DNA of 17,247 nt from NCBI GenBank assembly GCA_003488525.1, contig DNLG01000143.1, forward strand, positions 1-17,247, written 5' to 3'. The position numbers and the translations under genes are program-made. The notes under the pieces are model-generated. The model was not told where the DNA came from. It saw only the letters and a program-made list of their open reading frames with translations, and did no database searches. This document shows, piece after piece, positions 1-7,281 of the stretch. Position 1 is the first letter of the stretch. The number at the start of each line of letters is the position of its first letter. The DNA is from Bacteroidota bacterium. GTDB lineage: Bacteria > Bacteroidota > Ignavibacteria > Kapaibacteriales > Kapaibacteriaceae.

Positions 1-1461
1 ACATACTCGCCCCAGACGCGCGGCGCGCACAGCGCCGATGTCGTAGTCGTGATTAAGGGCAAGGTGAGCCAGCCTCTGACCGGCCGCGTGACCGGAAGCG
101 GATTCCTCCCGGCGATCAAAGCAACGGGGTACACGTTCTCACCCTGGACCGTCTCGACGCTCTCGCCGGAGACCGGGAAGATCGTGATCCAGAACACCGA
201 TCCGACCAGCGATCTGGTGATCGGTACGATCGCCTTCGACTCTCCAACAGCCGCATTTGCACTCACGGGCACGCTCCCGACACTTCCGATCACCCTCAAG
301 CCGAACTCAGCTCCGCTGGAGATCCCCGTGTCCTTCACACCGCAGGTGGTCGGAAACAACCGTGTGAACGTGCGCATCAGCCATGACGCCAAAACCGGCC
401 CAGGCCCTGTGCCACCATATGCCGACACGCTGGTTGTTGTCGAAGGGCTCGGACGCGACGCATCAACACTGGATCCAGTGACATTCCCGAAGACGCTCAC
501 GTGTGCAACCCGGACGGCGACGTTTACGATTACCAACAACAGCACGCAGTTTGATCTCACCTGCCAGGCACCGATCGGCAGTGGTGATGTCGGATCGTTC
601 ACGCTGGATCAGACGACGGGATTCGTCCTCAAGCCCGGTCAGTCGAAGGTCATCACCGTAACGTTCCAGCCAAGCGTGATCGGACGCACAGCCGCAACCT
701 TCACGATCCCGAATGACCAGAGTCTGAAGCTCACCGTCAGTATCGATGGCGAGGGCGTCACAACTCCGGTACAGTTCAGCTTCGGCACTATCGCTGAAGG
801 TCGTGTCGGCCAGGCCGTTGCCGTACCGATCAACGTGTCCTACGATGCCGCCGAATTCACCGGGGCGCGTCCGCAAAGCTTCGCTATCGCGATCACGCAC
901 GACGCTGCATCAATACGCTTCCGTTCACTCGGTGCACAGCAGATGAACGGCTGGACGTTTACACCTACGGCGGCGATCGGCCGTGTTGACATTGATGCTC
1001 AGGCAGGGGGCTCGACGCTCCAGCAGGGCGTATTCGTCACGCCGACGTTCGACGTCTTCTTGAACGCCGATTCGGCACTTCCGCTGCAGATGAGTGTAAC
1101 TACTCCGATCAACTGTCTTGTTCCGGTGGGCGATCGCTCATCGGTGACGATGGCAGAAGTCTGCAACACCACTGGCCGTCTGGTAAAGTTTGGCTCGAAC
1201 CGCGGAGGAATTCAGCCACCACGCAGCAATCCAGTGCGTGATGTGCTGACGATCCCGTACACGACCGGTCTGACGCTTTCCACCTCGTTCCAGATCGTCA
1301 ACTCCATGGGTGATCTTGTCCTCGAGGTACACAGTCCGGTGGTTCCATCCGGTCAGTACGAGCTCTCGGTGAACGTCACCGACCTGGCCAACGGTGTGTA
1401 CTTCGTTCGCATGCTCAGCGGTCCGTTCTCGGCAACGACGACCTTCAACGTTCTACGCTGA
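1..1461 (+). CDS. Secreted surface protein with T9SS sorting domain, 5' end outside window
   Basis: The frame is open from base 1 to the TGA at 1459-1461, so this is the last 486 residues of a longer protein; the GTG at 49 is internal, not a start. Residues about 1-250 form two or more Ig-like beta modules of the choice-of-anchor D / ASPM-SPD-2-Hydin kind, with repeated phrases such as VSFTPQVVG and VTFQPSVIG spaced roughly 120 residues apart. Residues about 255-395 are a different beta-rich module (starting VQFSFGTIAEG) that recalls a cohesin-like fold; this is a guess. The last 80 residues, from about RSNPVRDVLTI through the FQIVNSMGDLV and LANGVYFVRM segments to VLR, match the type A T9SS C-terminal sorting domain, which is cut off as the protein crosses the outer membrane. 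The protein should end up on the cell surface or outside. Substrate or ligand is unknown. Confidence 0.85.
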   Translation, partial: TYSPQTRGAHSADVVVVIKGKVSQPLTGRVTGSGFLPAIKATGYTFSPWTVSTLSPETGKIVIQNTDPTSDLVIGTIAFDSPTAAFALTGTLPTLPITLKPNSAPLEIPVSFTPQVVGNNRVNVRISHDAKTGPGPVPPYADTLVVVEGLGRDASTLDPVTFPKTLTCATRTATFTITNNSTQFDLTCQAPIGSGDVGSFTLDQTTGFVLKPGQSKVITVTFQPSVIGRTAATFTIPNDQSLKLTVSIDGEGVTTPVQFSFGTIAEGRVGQAVAVPINVSYDAAEFTGARPQSFAIAITHDAASIRFRSLGAQQMNGWTFTPTAAIGRVDIDAQAGGSTLQQGVFVTPTFDVFLNADSALPLQMSVTTPINCLVPVGDRSSVTMAEVCNTTGRLVKFGSNRGGIQPPRSNPVRDVLTIPYTTGLTLSTSFQIVNSMGDLVLEVHSPVVPSGQYELSVNVTDLANGVYFVRMLSGPFSATTTFNVLR

Positions 1462-1492
1462 CCTGCCGATCCAATCATTGCTGTAGTCATCA

Positions 1493-1532
1493 GCGGGCGG
1501 TTCCGGGATTCCGGAGCCGCCCGCGTCGTTTT
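1493..1532 (+). terminator. Intrinsic terminator after the T9SS-protein gene
   Basis: Bases 1493-1506 pair with 1511-1524 over 14 positions: an outer perfect 8 bp stem GCGGGCGG/CCGCCCGC, then a G-U and a T-A pair, then CCGG/CCGG closing a GATT tetraloop. It is followed after four bases by TTTT (1529-1532). It begins 31 bp after the TGA of the upstream gene and sits directly before the promoter box of fbaB, so it insulates the two transcription units. Confidence 0.75.
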
Positions 1533-1534
1533 CG

Positions 1535-1542
1535 TAGATTTG
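1535..1542 (+). promoter_or_regulatory. Bacteroidota-type -7 promoter box for the fbaB operon
   Basis: TAGATTTG matches the Bacteroidota -7 consensus TAnnTTTG perfectly. A start about 5-7 bases downstream would give a leader of roughly 25 nt before the ATG at 1573. The surrounding 14-mer CGTAGATTTGCACC (1533-1546) is found again, identical, on the minus strand in front of ispF (16361-16348). I see no clear -33 TTTG; that position lies inside the terminator hairpin. Confidence 0.6.
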
Positions 1543-1560
1543 CACCCGCATCCCCCACTT

Positions 1561-1566
1561 GAGAGG
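1561..1566 (+). promoter_or_regulatory. Ribosome binding site that fixes the fbaB start
   Basis: GAGAGG lies 6 bases before the ATG at 1573. It supports this ATG over the in-frame TTG at 1540, which overlaps the promoter box and would add 11 residues ([11 protein letters not shown]) that are not typical of the family. Confidence 0.55.
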
Positions 1567-1572
1567 TACCTG

Positions 1573-2637
1573 ATGATCGATCGCATTTCGTCTCTGCTGG
1601 GGCCACAAGCCCCCTACCTGCTTGAGCATGCCTGCTCGACTATACCGAAAGAGTCGATCTACGTCCCCTCACCGTCGTCGGTGAGCGACATTTTCGTTGG
1701 CTCCGACCGCAGCAACCGTGTGCTGAACAACCTGCAATGGATCCATTCCACCGGACGACTTGCCAACACCGGATACGTTTCGATCCTGCCAGTCGATCAG
1801 GGAATCGAGCATAGCGCCGGTGCATCGTTTGCCAAGAACCCTATCTACTTCGATCCTGCTCGTATCGTCGAGCTGGCCATCGAAGGGGGCTGCAATGCCG
1901 TAGCATCAACCTTCGGCGTACTCGGGAACGTGGCACGTCAGTATGCCCACCACATTCCCTTTGTGGTAAAGATCAACCACAACGAGTTGCTGACCTTTCC
2001 GAATAAGTTCGACCAGGTCCTGTTCGGCACCGTGCGTCAGGCGCACGACATGGGTGCGGCGGCCATCGGGGCGACGATCTACTTTGGATCACCAGAGAGC
2101 GGACGGCAGATTGTGGAGATCGCTGAGGCCTTCGCACTTGCGCACGAACTGGGCATGGCGACGATCCTCTGGTGCTACCTGCGCAACCCGGCGTTCAAGG
2201 CCGATAAGGACTATCACGTGTCGGCGGACCTGACCGGTCAGGCCAACCACCTTGGCGTGACCATCGGAGCGGACATCATCAAGCAGAAGCTTCCGGAAAA
2301 CAACGGCGGCTTTGAGGCAATGAACATGGGCGGTTCTAGTTACGGTAAACTCGACAAGCGCATGTACAGTGAACTTGCAAGTGATCACCCGATCGATCTG
2401 TGCCGCTATCAGGTTGCCAACTGCTATATGGGGCGCATCGGGCTGATCAACTCAGGCGGTGCTTCCGGACAGAACGATATGGCCGAGGCCGTGGCAACGG
2501 CAGTCATCAACAAGCGTGCCGGTGGTATGGGGCTAATCTCCGGACGGAAGGCCTTCCAGCGTCCAATGGACGAAGGCGTCGAGCTTCTGCACGCCATTCA
2601 GGATGTCTACCTCTGTCAGGACGTGACGATCGCCTGA
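1573..2637 (+). CDS. fbaB: Class I fructose-bisphosphate aldolase, FbaB/DhnA family
   Basis: This 354-residue protein cleaves fructose 1,6-bisphosphate into dihydroxyacetone phosphate and glyceraldehyde 3-phosphate (and the reverse) through a lysine Schiff base, without metal, in the cytoplasm. The length matches E. coli FbaB (350 residues). Recognisable family segments are the [12 protein letters not shown] strand-loop near residue 70, the VVKINHNE strand, GATIYFGS, and [10 protein letters not shown], in which K237 is the likely Schiff-base lysine. The C-terminal part has the phosphate-binding INSGGAS and [10 protein letters not shown] loops. The start is the ATG with GAGAGG in front. Its TGA overlaps the ATG of the ABC-exporter gene (TGATG), so the two are probably translated together. 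It heads a three-gene unit whose other members have no evident link to glycolysis. Confidence 0.95.
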   Translation: MIDRISSLLGPQAPYLLEHACSTIPKESIYVPSPSSVSDIFVGSDRSNRVLNNLQWIHSTGRLANTGYVSILPVDQGIEHSAGASFAKNPIYFDPARIVELAIEGGCNAVASTFGVLGNVARQYAHHIPFVVKINHNELLTFPNKFDQVLFGTVRQAHDMGAAAIGATIYFGSPESGRQIVEIAEAFALAHELGMATILWCYLRNPAFKADKDYHVSADLTGQANHLGVTIGADIIKQKLPENNGGFEAMNMGGSSYGKLDKRMYSELASDHPIDLCRYQVANCYMGRIGLINSGGASGQNDMAEAVATAVINKRAGGMGLISGRKAFQRPMDEGVELLHAIQDVYLCQDVTIA

Positions 2638-4397
2638 TGTCTGAATCCAAACCAACGACCGGGGCACTGAGCGAACTACGCCGACTTCTGCCATACGTTC
2701 AGCGCTATCGATCACGCACAGCCCTTGGTCTGCTGTTCATTACCCTGTCGAATATCTGTTCAACGACGGTCCCGCATGTGGTCGGCTCGACCATCGACGC
2801 GGTCAAGTCCTCCGGCACAACGCAGTCCGATATTGCCTGGCTGATCACGCAGATCATTGCACTGACGATCGGCAGCGGGTTCTTTATGTTCTGCACGCGC
2901 CGTACGATCATCGTCATGTCACGCCTTGTCGAAGAAGACCTTCGTAACGACTTTGTCAACGCGCTTCGCGTGCAACCGTCAAAGTTCTTTCACGACCGAT
3001 CGACCGGCTCTCTGCTGGCGCACTTTTCCAATGACATCGGCTCGGTCCGCGAGTTCATTGGTCCGGCCATTATGTATACGGCCAATACCATCACCACCTT
3101 TGCCTTCGCGCTCTCGTGGATGGTGAACCTCAACGGCTGGCTATCGATTGCAATCCTGCTTCCCGTGCCGCTTGTGTCGACACTCACCTATCGACTCGGG
3201 CGACGTATCCATGCCAACTACCGCATCGTGCAGGAGCATTACGAGCATATCACCACACATGCTCAGGAGACGGCATCGGGCATCCGCGTCGTTCGGGCCT
3301 ATGCGCGTGGCGAAGATGAATCCGAACGCTTCGATCAACTCAGCCGCGACTACTACAGCAAGAACATGCGCCTTGCGCGCATTCAGGCGCTGATGATGCC
3401 GGGCATGACGGTGCTGTTCAATCTCAGCTATGTGATCGTGATCGGCGTGGGCGGCTGGCTGGTTGCCAGGAACGAACTCACGGTTGGCGAGCTGACACAG
3501 TTCTTCATCTACCTCAATCAGCTGCTCTGGCCTATCGCTGCCATCGGCTGGGTCACGAGCATGATCCAGCGCGGTGCGGCATCGATCGGCCGACTCGGAG
3601 CGATCATCGATGCCCCCTCGACCATCGTTTCGGGACGTGCTTCGACGGGCCATATCAACGGCAAGGTAGAGTTTCGCAACGTCTCACTGCGGTATGATGG
3701 ACGCTCAGATGTCCTGCAGGACGTCTCGTTCAGCATTGATCCCGGAGAAAGCCTTGGCATTGTCGGCAGCGTAGGAAGTGGCAAGTCCTCGATCATCGGC
3801 CTCTTGCCCCGCCTGTATGACGTCAGCCAAGGCGCGGTGCTCATCGACGGACATGATGTGCGCGAGTACCAGCTCGGGACGTTGCGCGCGGGGATAGCCG
3901 TTGTGCCTCAAGAGTCGTTTCTATTCTCCGATACCATTCGTGAGAACATCCGCTTCGGACGTCCAACCGCCACAGACGAAGAGGTCGCCCACGCGGCCGA
4001 GATTGCTCAGCTGCCTACGGACATCAGTACGCTTCCTGGCGGCTTCGACACCGTTGTCGGAGAGCGCGGCGTGACGCTCTCGGGTGGACAGAAGCAGCGC
4101 ACCTCGCTGGCACGGGCCATCGTTAGCGACCCACGGATCCTGATCCTGGATGATGCACTTTCTGCCGTGGATGCATCGACAGAAGACCGCATCATGAGCG
4201 GCCTGGAAAGCGTGATGAAGGGACGCACCACCATCGTGATCTCACATCGCATCTCCACGGTGCAGCGCTGCAGCACGATCATCGTGCTGGACAAGGGCAG
4301 GATCATCGAAAGGGGCTCGCATGCCGAGCTTCTTCAGCGCCGTGGTCTGTATTTTGACATGTACGAACGCCAACAATTGGAACAGCAGATCTCATGA
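2637..4397 (+). CDS. Half ABC exporter of the MdlA/BmrC (YheI) type
   Basis: This 586-residue protein has an N-terminal six-helix exporter domain (about residues 20-320) fused to an ATPase domain (about 340-580), which places it in the inner membrane. Visible motifs are Walker [10 protein letters not shown] (377-385, K383), signature LSGGQ (481-485), Walker B ILILDD (501-506), D-loop SAVD and switch His H537. The residue after the Walker B Asp is D506, where an active site normally has the catalytic Glu. The DDALSAVD string and the DMYERQQLE ending closely resemble E. coli MdlA, the degenerate partner of the MdlA/MdlB heterodimer; BmrC in Bacillus has the same Asp. No partner half-transporter lies next to it. 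The start ATG overlaps the fbaB stop; the frame is open further upstream to 2400 inside fbaB, which I reject. Substrate is unknown; the family exports drugs or lipids. Confidence 0.88.
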   Translation: MSESKPTTGALSELRRLLPYVQRYRSRTALGLLFITLSNICSTTVPHVVGSTIDAVKSSGTTQSDIAWLITQIIALTIGSGFFMFCTRRTIIVMSRLVEEDLRNDFVNALRVQPSKFFHDRSTGSLLAHFSNDIGSVREFIGPAIMYTANTITTFAFALSWMVNLNGWLSIAILLPVPLVSTLTYRLGRRIHANYRIVQEHYEHITTHAQETASGIRVVRAYARGEDESERFDQLSRDYYSKNMRLARIQALMMPGMTVLFNLSYVIVIGVGGWLVARNELTVGELTQFFIYLNQLLWPIAAIGWVTSMIQRGAASIGRLGAIIDAPSTIVSGRASTGHINGKVEFRNVSLRYDGRSDVLQDVSFSIDPGESLGIVGSVGSGKSSIIGLLPRLYDVSQGAVLIDGHDVREYQLGTLRAGIAVVPQESFLFSDTIRENIRFGRPTATDEEVAHAAEIAQLPTDISTLPGGFDTVVGERGVTLSGGQKQRTSLARAIVSDPRILILDDALSAVDASTEDRIMSGLESVMKGRTTIVISHRISTVQRCSTIIVLDKGRIIERGSHAELLQRRGLYFDMYERQQLEQQIS

Positions 4398-5755
4398 ACG
4401 TTCAGTCGTCCGTCCTCGACCTCATCGGCAAGACGCCCCTTATCAAACTCAATGCCCTTGCACGCAACGTCAAGGCAACCGTTCTGGTAAAGCTCGAATC
4501 ACGCAATCCCGGCGGATCGATCAAAGACCGCATCGGCATAGCAATGATCGAAGATGCCGAACGCACTGGTCGCCTCAAGCCGGGGTCGCTGATCATTGAG
4601 CCAACCAGTGGTAACACCGGTATCGGTCTGACGATCGCCGCGCGGCTTAAGGGTTATCCGTGCCTGCTGGTGACCACGGACAAGGCGTCGGTCGAGCGCG
4701 TACGCTACATCAAGGCTCTTGGCGGTGAGGTGCTGATCATGCCAAGCGCTGCAAAGCCCAGCTCGCCAGAATACTACGTCAACACCGCACAGCGACTGGC
4801 CGGTGAGATCCCCGGAGCGGTCATTCTGAATCAGTACGATAATCCGGCCAATGCCGATGCACATGAGCGTACGACCGGACCCGAGATCTGGCAGGACACC
4901 GATGGAAAGATCACTCATTTCGTGGCCGGCATGGGTACTGGCGGAACAATCAGCGGTACGGCCCGTTACCTCAAGAAGATGAATCCGGCGATCAAGGTCG
5001 TTGCCGGTGATCCGGTCGGATCGTCACTGAAGGTCTACAAAGAAACGGGTCGCCTGATCGAATCACTCCCCTACCTTGTTGAGGGTGTTGGCCAGGATCG
5101 ACTGCCGGACAATCTCGATCTTAACCTGGTTGATGAGATCATCAACGTCAACGACAAGGAGGCCTTCTCCATGGCACGTCAGCTGGCGCGTCAGGAAGGC
5201 ATATTCTGTGGCGGCTCATCAGGCATGAATGTGGCCGCAGCTCTGCGCATCGCCGAGAAGCTCGATGAGAATGCCGTCGTCGTGGCGATCATCTGCGACA
5301 CCGGAGAGCGTTACCTGACGAAGCATCACTCCGACGAATGGCTTGAGGAAAAGGACCTTCTTGAGCGCGAACGCATTACGGTGCGCGATGTCGTAGCAGC
5401 AAAACGCTCACGAGGACATCTCCCATCGGTGGTCAGCGTGCCGCCAGTGGCGACCGTCTCCGAAGCACTCGCGCTGATGAGCTCGCACGAAGTCAGTGAC
5501 CTGCCGGTGATCGACGGCGCAACGCTCAGCGGCATGGTCCGCGAGGCACGCCTGATGTCTGCCGTGATCAATGACCGCGACCTTCTGACGTCGCCTGTTA
5601 CGGCAATTATGGAAGCCCCCTGCCCGACGGTCGACATTCACAATGACGTGCAGACGGGTATCCAGCTGCTACGCAATGCGCCGCTGGTGGTCGTGACCGA
5701 GTTTGGAAGCATCAGCGGCGTGCTAACACGCCATGATGTGCTTGAGTACCTCTAA
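4394..5755 (+). CDS. cbs: Cystathionine beta-synthase with C-terminal CBS-domain pair
   Basis: This 453-residue cytoplasmic PLP enzyme condenses serine with homocysteine to cystathionine (transsulfuration) and may also make H2S. The catalytic domain (about 1-320) shows SIKDR with the PLP lysine K44, the SGNTG loop that holds substrate (72-76), and GTGGTISGT for cofactor phosphate. The EGVGQDRLPDNLD stretch is typical of cystathionine beta-synthase rather than O-acetylserine sulfhydrylase, though that alternative cannot be fully excluded. Residues about 335-453 form two CBS modules, a likely adenosyl-ligand sensor. There is no N-terminal heme domain as in the human enzyme. The ATG overlaps the exporter stop as ATGA, so it is the last gene of the fbaB unit. 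It ends 17 bp from the oppositely oriented reductase gene. Confidence 0.9.
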   Translation: MNVQSSVLDLIGKTPLIKLNALARNVKATVLVKLESRNPGGSIKDRIGIAMIEDAERTGRLKPGSLIIEPTSGNTGIGLTIAARLKGYPCLLVTTDKASVERVRYIKALGGEVLIMPSAAKPSSPEYYVNTAQRLAGEIPGAVILNQYDNPANADAHERTTGPEIWQDTDGKITHFVAGMGTGGTISGTARYLKKMNPAIKVVAGDPVGSSLKVYKETGRLIESLPYLVEGVGQDRLPDNLDLNLVDEIINVNDKEAFSMARQLARQEGIFCGGSSGMNVAAALRIAEKLDENAVVVAIICDTGERYLTKHHSDEWLEEKDLLERERITVRDVVAAKRSRGHLPSVVSVPPVATVSEALALMSSHEVSDLPVIDGATLSGMVREARLMSAVINDRDLLTSPVTAIMEAPCPTVDIHNDVQTGIQLLRNAPLVVVTEFGSISGVLTRHDVLEYL

Positions 5756-5765
5756 GTGCCGTTGA

Positions 5766-5782
5766 AGGGGCTTTACGCCTCT
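5766..5782 (+). terminator. Weak hairpin between convergent cbs and reductase genes
   Basis: AGGGGC (5766-5771) pairs with GCCTCT (5777-5782) with one G-U pair around a TTTAC loop on the plus-strand transcript, 10 bases after the cbs stop. It has no following T-tract and overlaps the end of the convergent gene, so it is at best a weak terminator for cbs. Confidence 0.25.
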
Positions 5783-6600
5783 GATCCGGGTTTCCACCAG
5801 GTCAGATCGACGGCATCCTCTCCACCATCAACTCCCAGCGTCTCGCCATTGATCCAGTAGGCGTGGTCCTTGACCAGCAGACGCAGCACGTTGGCAACAT
5901 CGTCCGGTGTGGTCAGACGGTGGTATGGATTGCGCATCAGCGCATTGTTCACGATCACGTCATTGCCCGGGATCTTCGAAAGGGCCGGCGTTGACGTCAC
6001 GCCAGCACGGATGGTGTTGGCCGTGATGCCATACGGTGCGAGCTCCATGCCAAGCTGCCGGCAGTATGCTTCCATGGCAGCTTTGGCTGCAGATACAGCG
6101 CCGTACATCGGAAGAACGCGCGAGGCCCCGGCGCTGGTCAGACCAACGATACGTCCACCGGGGTTCATAAGCCCCCTGCGGACAATGTCCTGAGCATAAT
6201 AGACCAACGAGTTGGCCATCACATCAAGCGTCATCTCGAGATTCTTCTGTGAGATCGAATCAGCAGGCTGATCGGAGATGAATGGCTTTAGCGTACCAAA
6301 TGCCAGCGAATGCAGCATGAGTCGGATGGTCGACCCCGGGTGGGCTTCAAACTCATCCCGGATGCCATCCATGATCTCTGCACGGCGCTCCGGATCGGCT
6401 GCGTTGAGGTTGAAGAACAGGTGCCGCACACCAAGTTCGTTCAGCTCGGTCTTGAGCTCGTTTACCTGTTGTATGCCCGCCGCACGGTCAAGGTGCACAC
6501 CGATGATGTGTAGTCCCTCTTCTGCCATGGCACGCGCGGCAGCACGGCCGAAACCACTGGATACGCCAAGAATCAGTGCATACTGCTGTGTAGAAGACAT
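5773..6600 (-). CDS. Short-chain dehydrogenase/reductase, FabI/FabL-type enoyl-ACP reductase candidate
   Basis: This 275-residue cytoplasmic protein has a Rossmann fold: the nucleotide loop GVSSGFG (12-18), a helix-4 asparagine N130 and an active-site Y166 with K173. The spacing Y-x6-K is that of the enoyl-ACP reductases FabI and FabL; classical SDR enzymes have Y-x3-K. The HSLAFGTLKPF segment (97-107) and the NTIRAGVTSTPAL segment after strand 6 also fit that group, while the missing second tyrosine before the active site is more like FabL than E. coli FabI. Such enzymes perform the last reduction of each fatty acid elongation round using NAD(P)H. No other fatty-acid gene is nearby, so another SDR substrate is possible. 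It starts 39 bp after the CpcT/CpeT-like gene and has its own candidate promoter. Confidence 0.75.
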   Translation of the reverse strand: MSSTQQYALILGVSSGFGRAAARAMAEEGLHIIGVHLDRAAGIQQVNELKTELNELGVRHLFFNLNAADPERRAEIMDGIRDEFEAHPGSTIRLMLHSLAFGTLKPFISDQPADSISQKNLEMTLDVMANSLVYYAQDIVRRGLMNPGGRIVGLTSAGASRVLPMYGAVSAAKAAMEAYCRQLGMELAPYGITANTIRAGVTSTPALSKIPGNDVIVNNALMRNPYHRLTTPDDVANVLRLLVKDHAYWINGETLGVDGGEDAVDLTWWKPGSEA

Positions 6601-6634
6601 TATCGCTTGATCCGTAAATGAATTGAAGAGAAGG

Positions 6635-6642
6635 CAAAATTA
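6635..6642 (-). promoter_or_regulatory. Candidate -7 promoter box for the reductase gene
   Basis: Read on the minus strand, bases 6642 to 6635 are TAATTTTG, a perfect TAnnTTTG. The TA is part of the TAA stop of the upstream CpcT/CpeT-like gene. A start about 6 bases on would leave a leader near 29 nt before the ATG at 6600. This is the only non-coding gap in the minus-strand group. Confidence 0.4.
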
Positions 6643-7281
6643 GGGCTTTTGACGCAGGAAGTAATACGGACCCTTGACGGCTCCCCATACCTGCTCGCCG
6701 GCAGATGTGAATCCACGATCCCAGCTGGAGATGACGTTAGCCGAGATCTGCACCTCGCTGGTGGCGTATGAAGCCCCGCGGATATCACTCGAGCACGCCG
6801 TGCCGTGCGTGCTTCCGAGAAACTTCACCTCGTCGCGCTGAAGGTAGACCTCGCAGCCACGACGGCGCACCAGATCCGATGGCGACATGTCATCAAGCTT
6901 GGCAACGTCGCGCCAGGCACCGACCACACGCTTGGGATCTTTCCAGGTGAAGATCTCGATCTCGATCATGTTCTCTTCCACACGAAGCACACGATAGACG
7001 CGCTGACGATATGGGGTGTCCGGAGTTGACGCCATTGCCTGCTCGACAATGATCCAGACGCCATCGGTGCGTTGCTTCCAGATGGGCTGCATGTTGAGTA
7101 CTACATTGTGATACGCCGAGTCGACCTCGGAGTGCTTCTGACTGGAGAACGATCCGGTGAGCCACATCGACAGCGTGTCAATGTCAACGTCACTCTTCGG
7201 CCCCGTGGCGGCCTCGGCATTTACGCCACAGAAAAGCAGGATGAAGAACAACGGCACAACAAATGTTTGCGCTGAGATCAT
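6640..7281 (-). CDS. Exported CpcT/CpeT-family (chromophore lyase-like) protein
   Basis: The 213-residue protein begins with a signal peptide (about residues 1-24, hydrophobic VVPLFFILLFCGV, cleavage likely after NAEA), so it should act in the periplasm or outside. The mature part carries the family hallmarks in order: LSMWLTGSFSSQ (37-48), MQPIW, VEQA, PYRQRVYRV (90-98), the GC...TACSS cysteine pair (C143, C163), RGASYATSEV (168-177), SWDRGF and QVWGAVKGPYYFLR near the end. In cyanobacteria CpcT and CpeT attach or chaperone bilins on phycobiliproteins; members also occur in phages and other bacteria with unknown roles. No phycobiliprotein is here, so lyase activity should not be assumed; binding of a tetrapyrrole or other hydrophobic ligand is a guess. 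Its ATG overlaps the mutL stop as ATGA. Confidence 0.85.
   Translation of the reverse strand: MISAQTFVVPLFFILLFCGVNAEAATGPKSDVDIDTLSMWLTGSFSSQKHSEVDSAYHNVVLNMQPIWKQRTDGVWIIVEQAMASTPDTPYRQRVYRVLRVEENMIEIEIFTWKDPKRVVGAWRDVAKLDDMSPSDLVRRRGCEVYLQRDEVKFLGSTHGTACSSDIRGASYATSEVQISANVISSWDRGFTSAGEQVWGAVKGPYYFLRQKP

Noticed and set aside
463..900. Antisense open frame of 145 codons inside the T9SS-protein gene
   Set aside because: It has no recognisable domain and is rich in Arg, as expected for a shadow of GC-rich coding DNA; the sense frame has clear Ig-like and sorting domains.
1540..1572. TTG start that would extend fbaB by 11 codons
   Set aside because: It overlaps the promoter box, and the ATG at 1573 has a ribosome binding site and gives the family length.
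2400..2636. Upstream extension of the ABC exporter frame into fbaB
   Set aside because: The extra 79 residues are an out-of-frame reading of fbaB; the ATG at 2637 overlaps its stop in the usual coupled way.
3141..3653. Antisense open frame of 170 codons inside the ABC exporter
   Set aside because: The composition (many His, Arg and Asp with no motif) is that of a shadow frame; the sense frame is a full exporter.
5756..5772. Small RNA or gene in the convergent gap
   Set aside because: Only 17 bp separate the two stops; there is no room beyond the weak hairpin.
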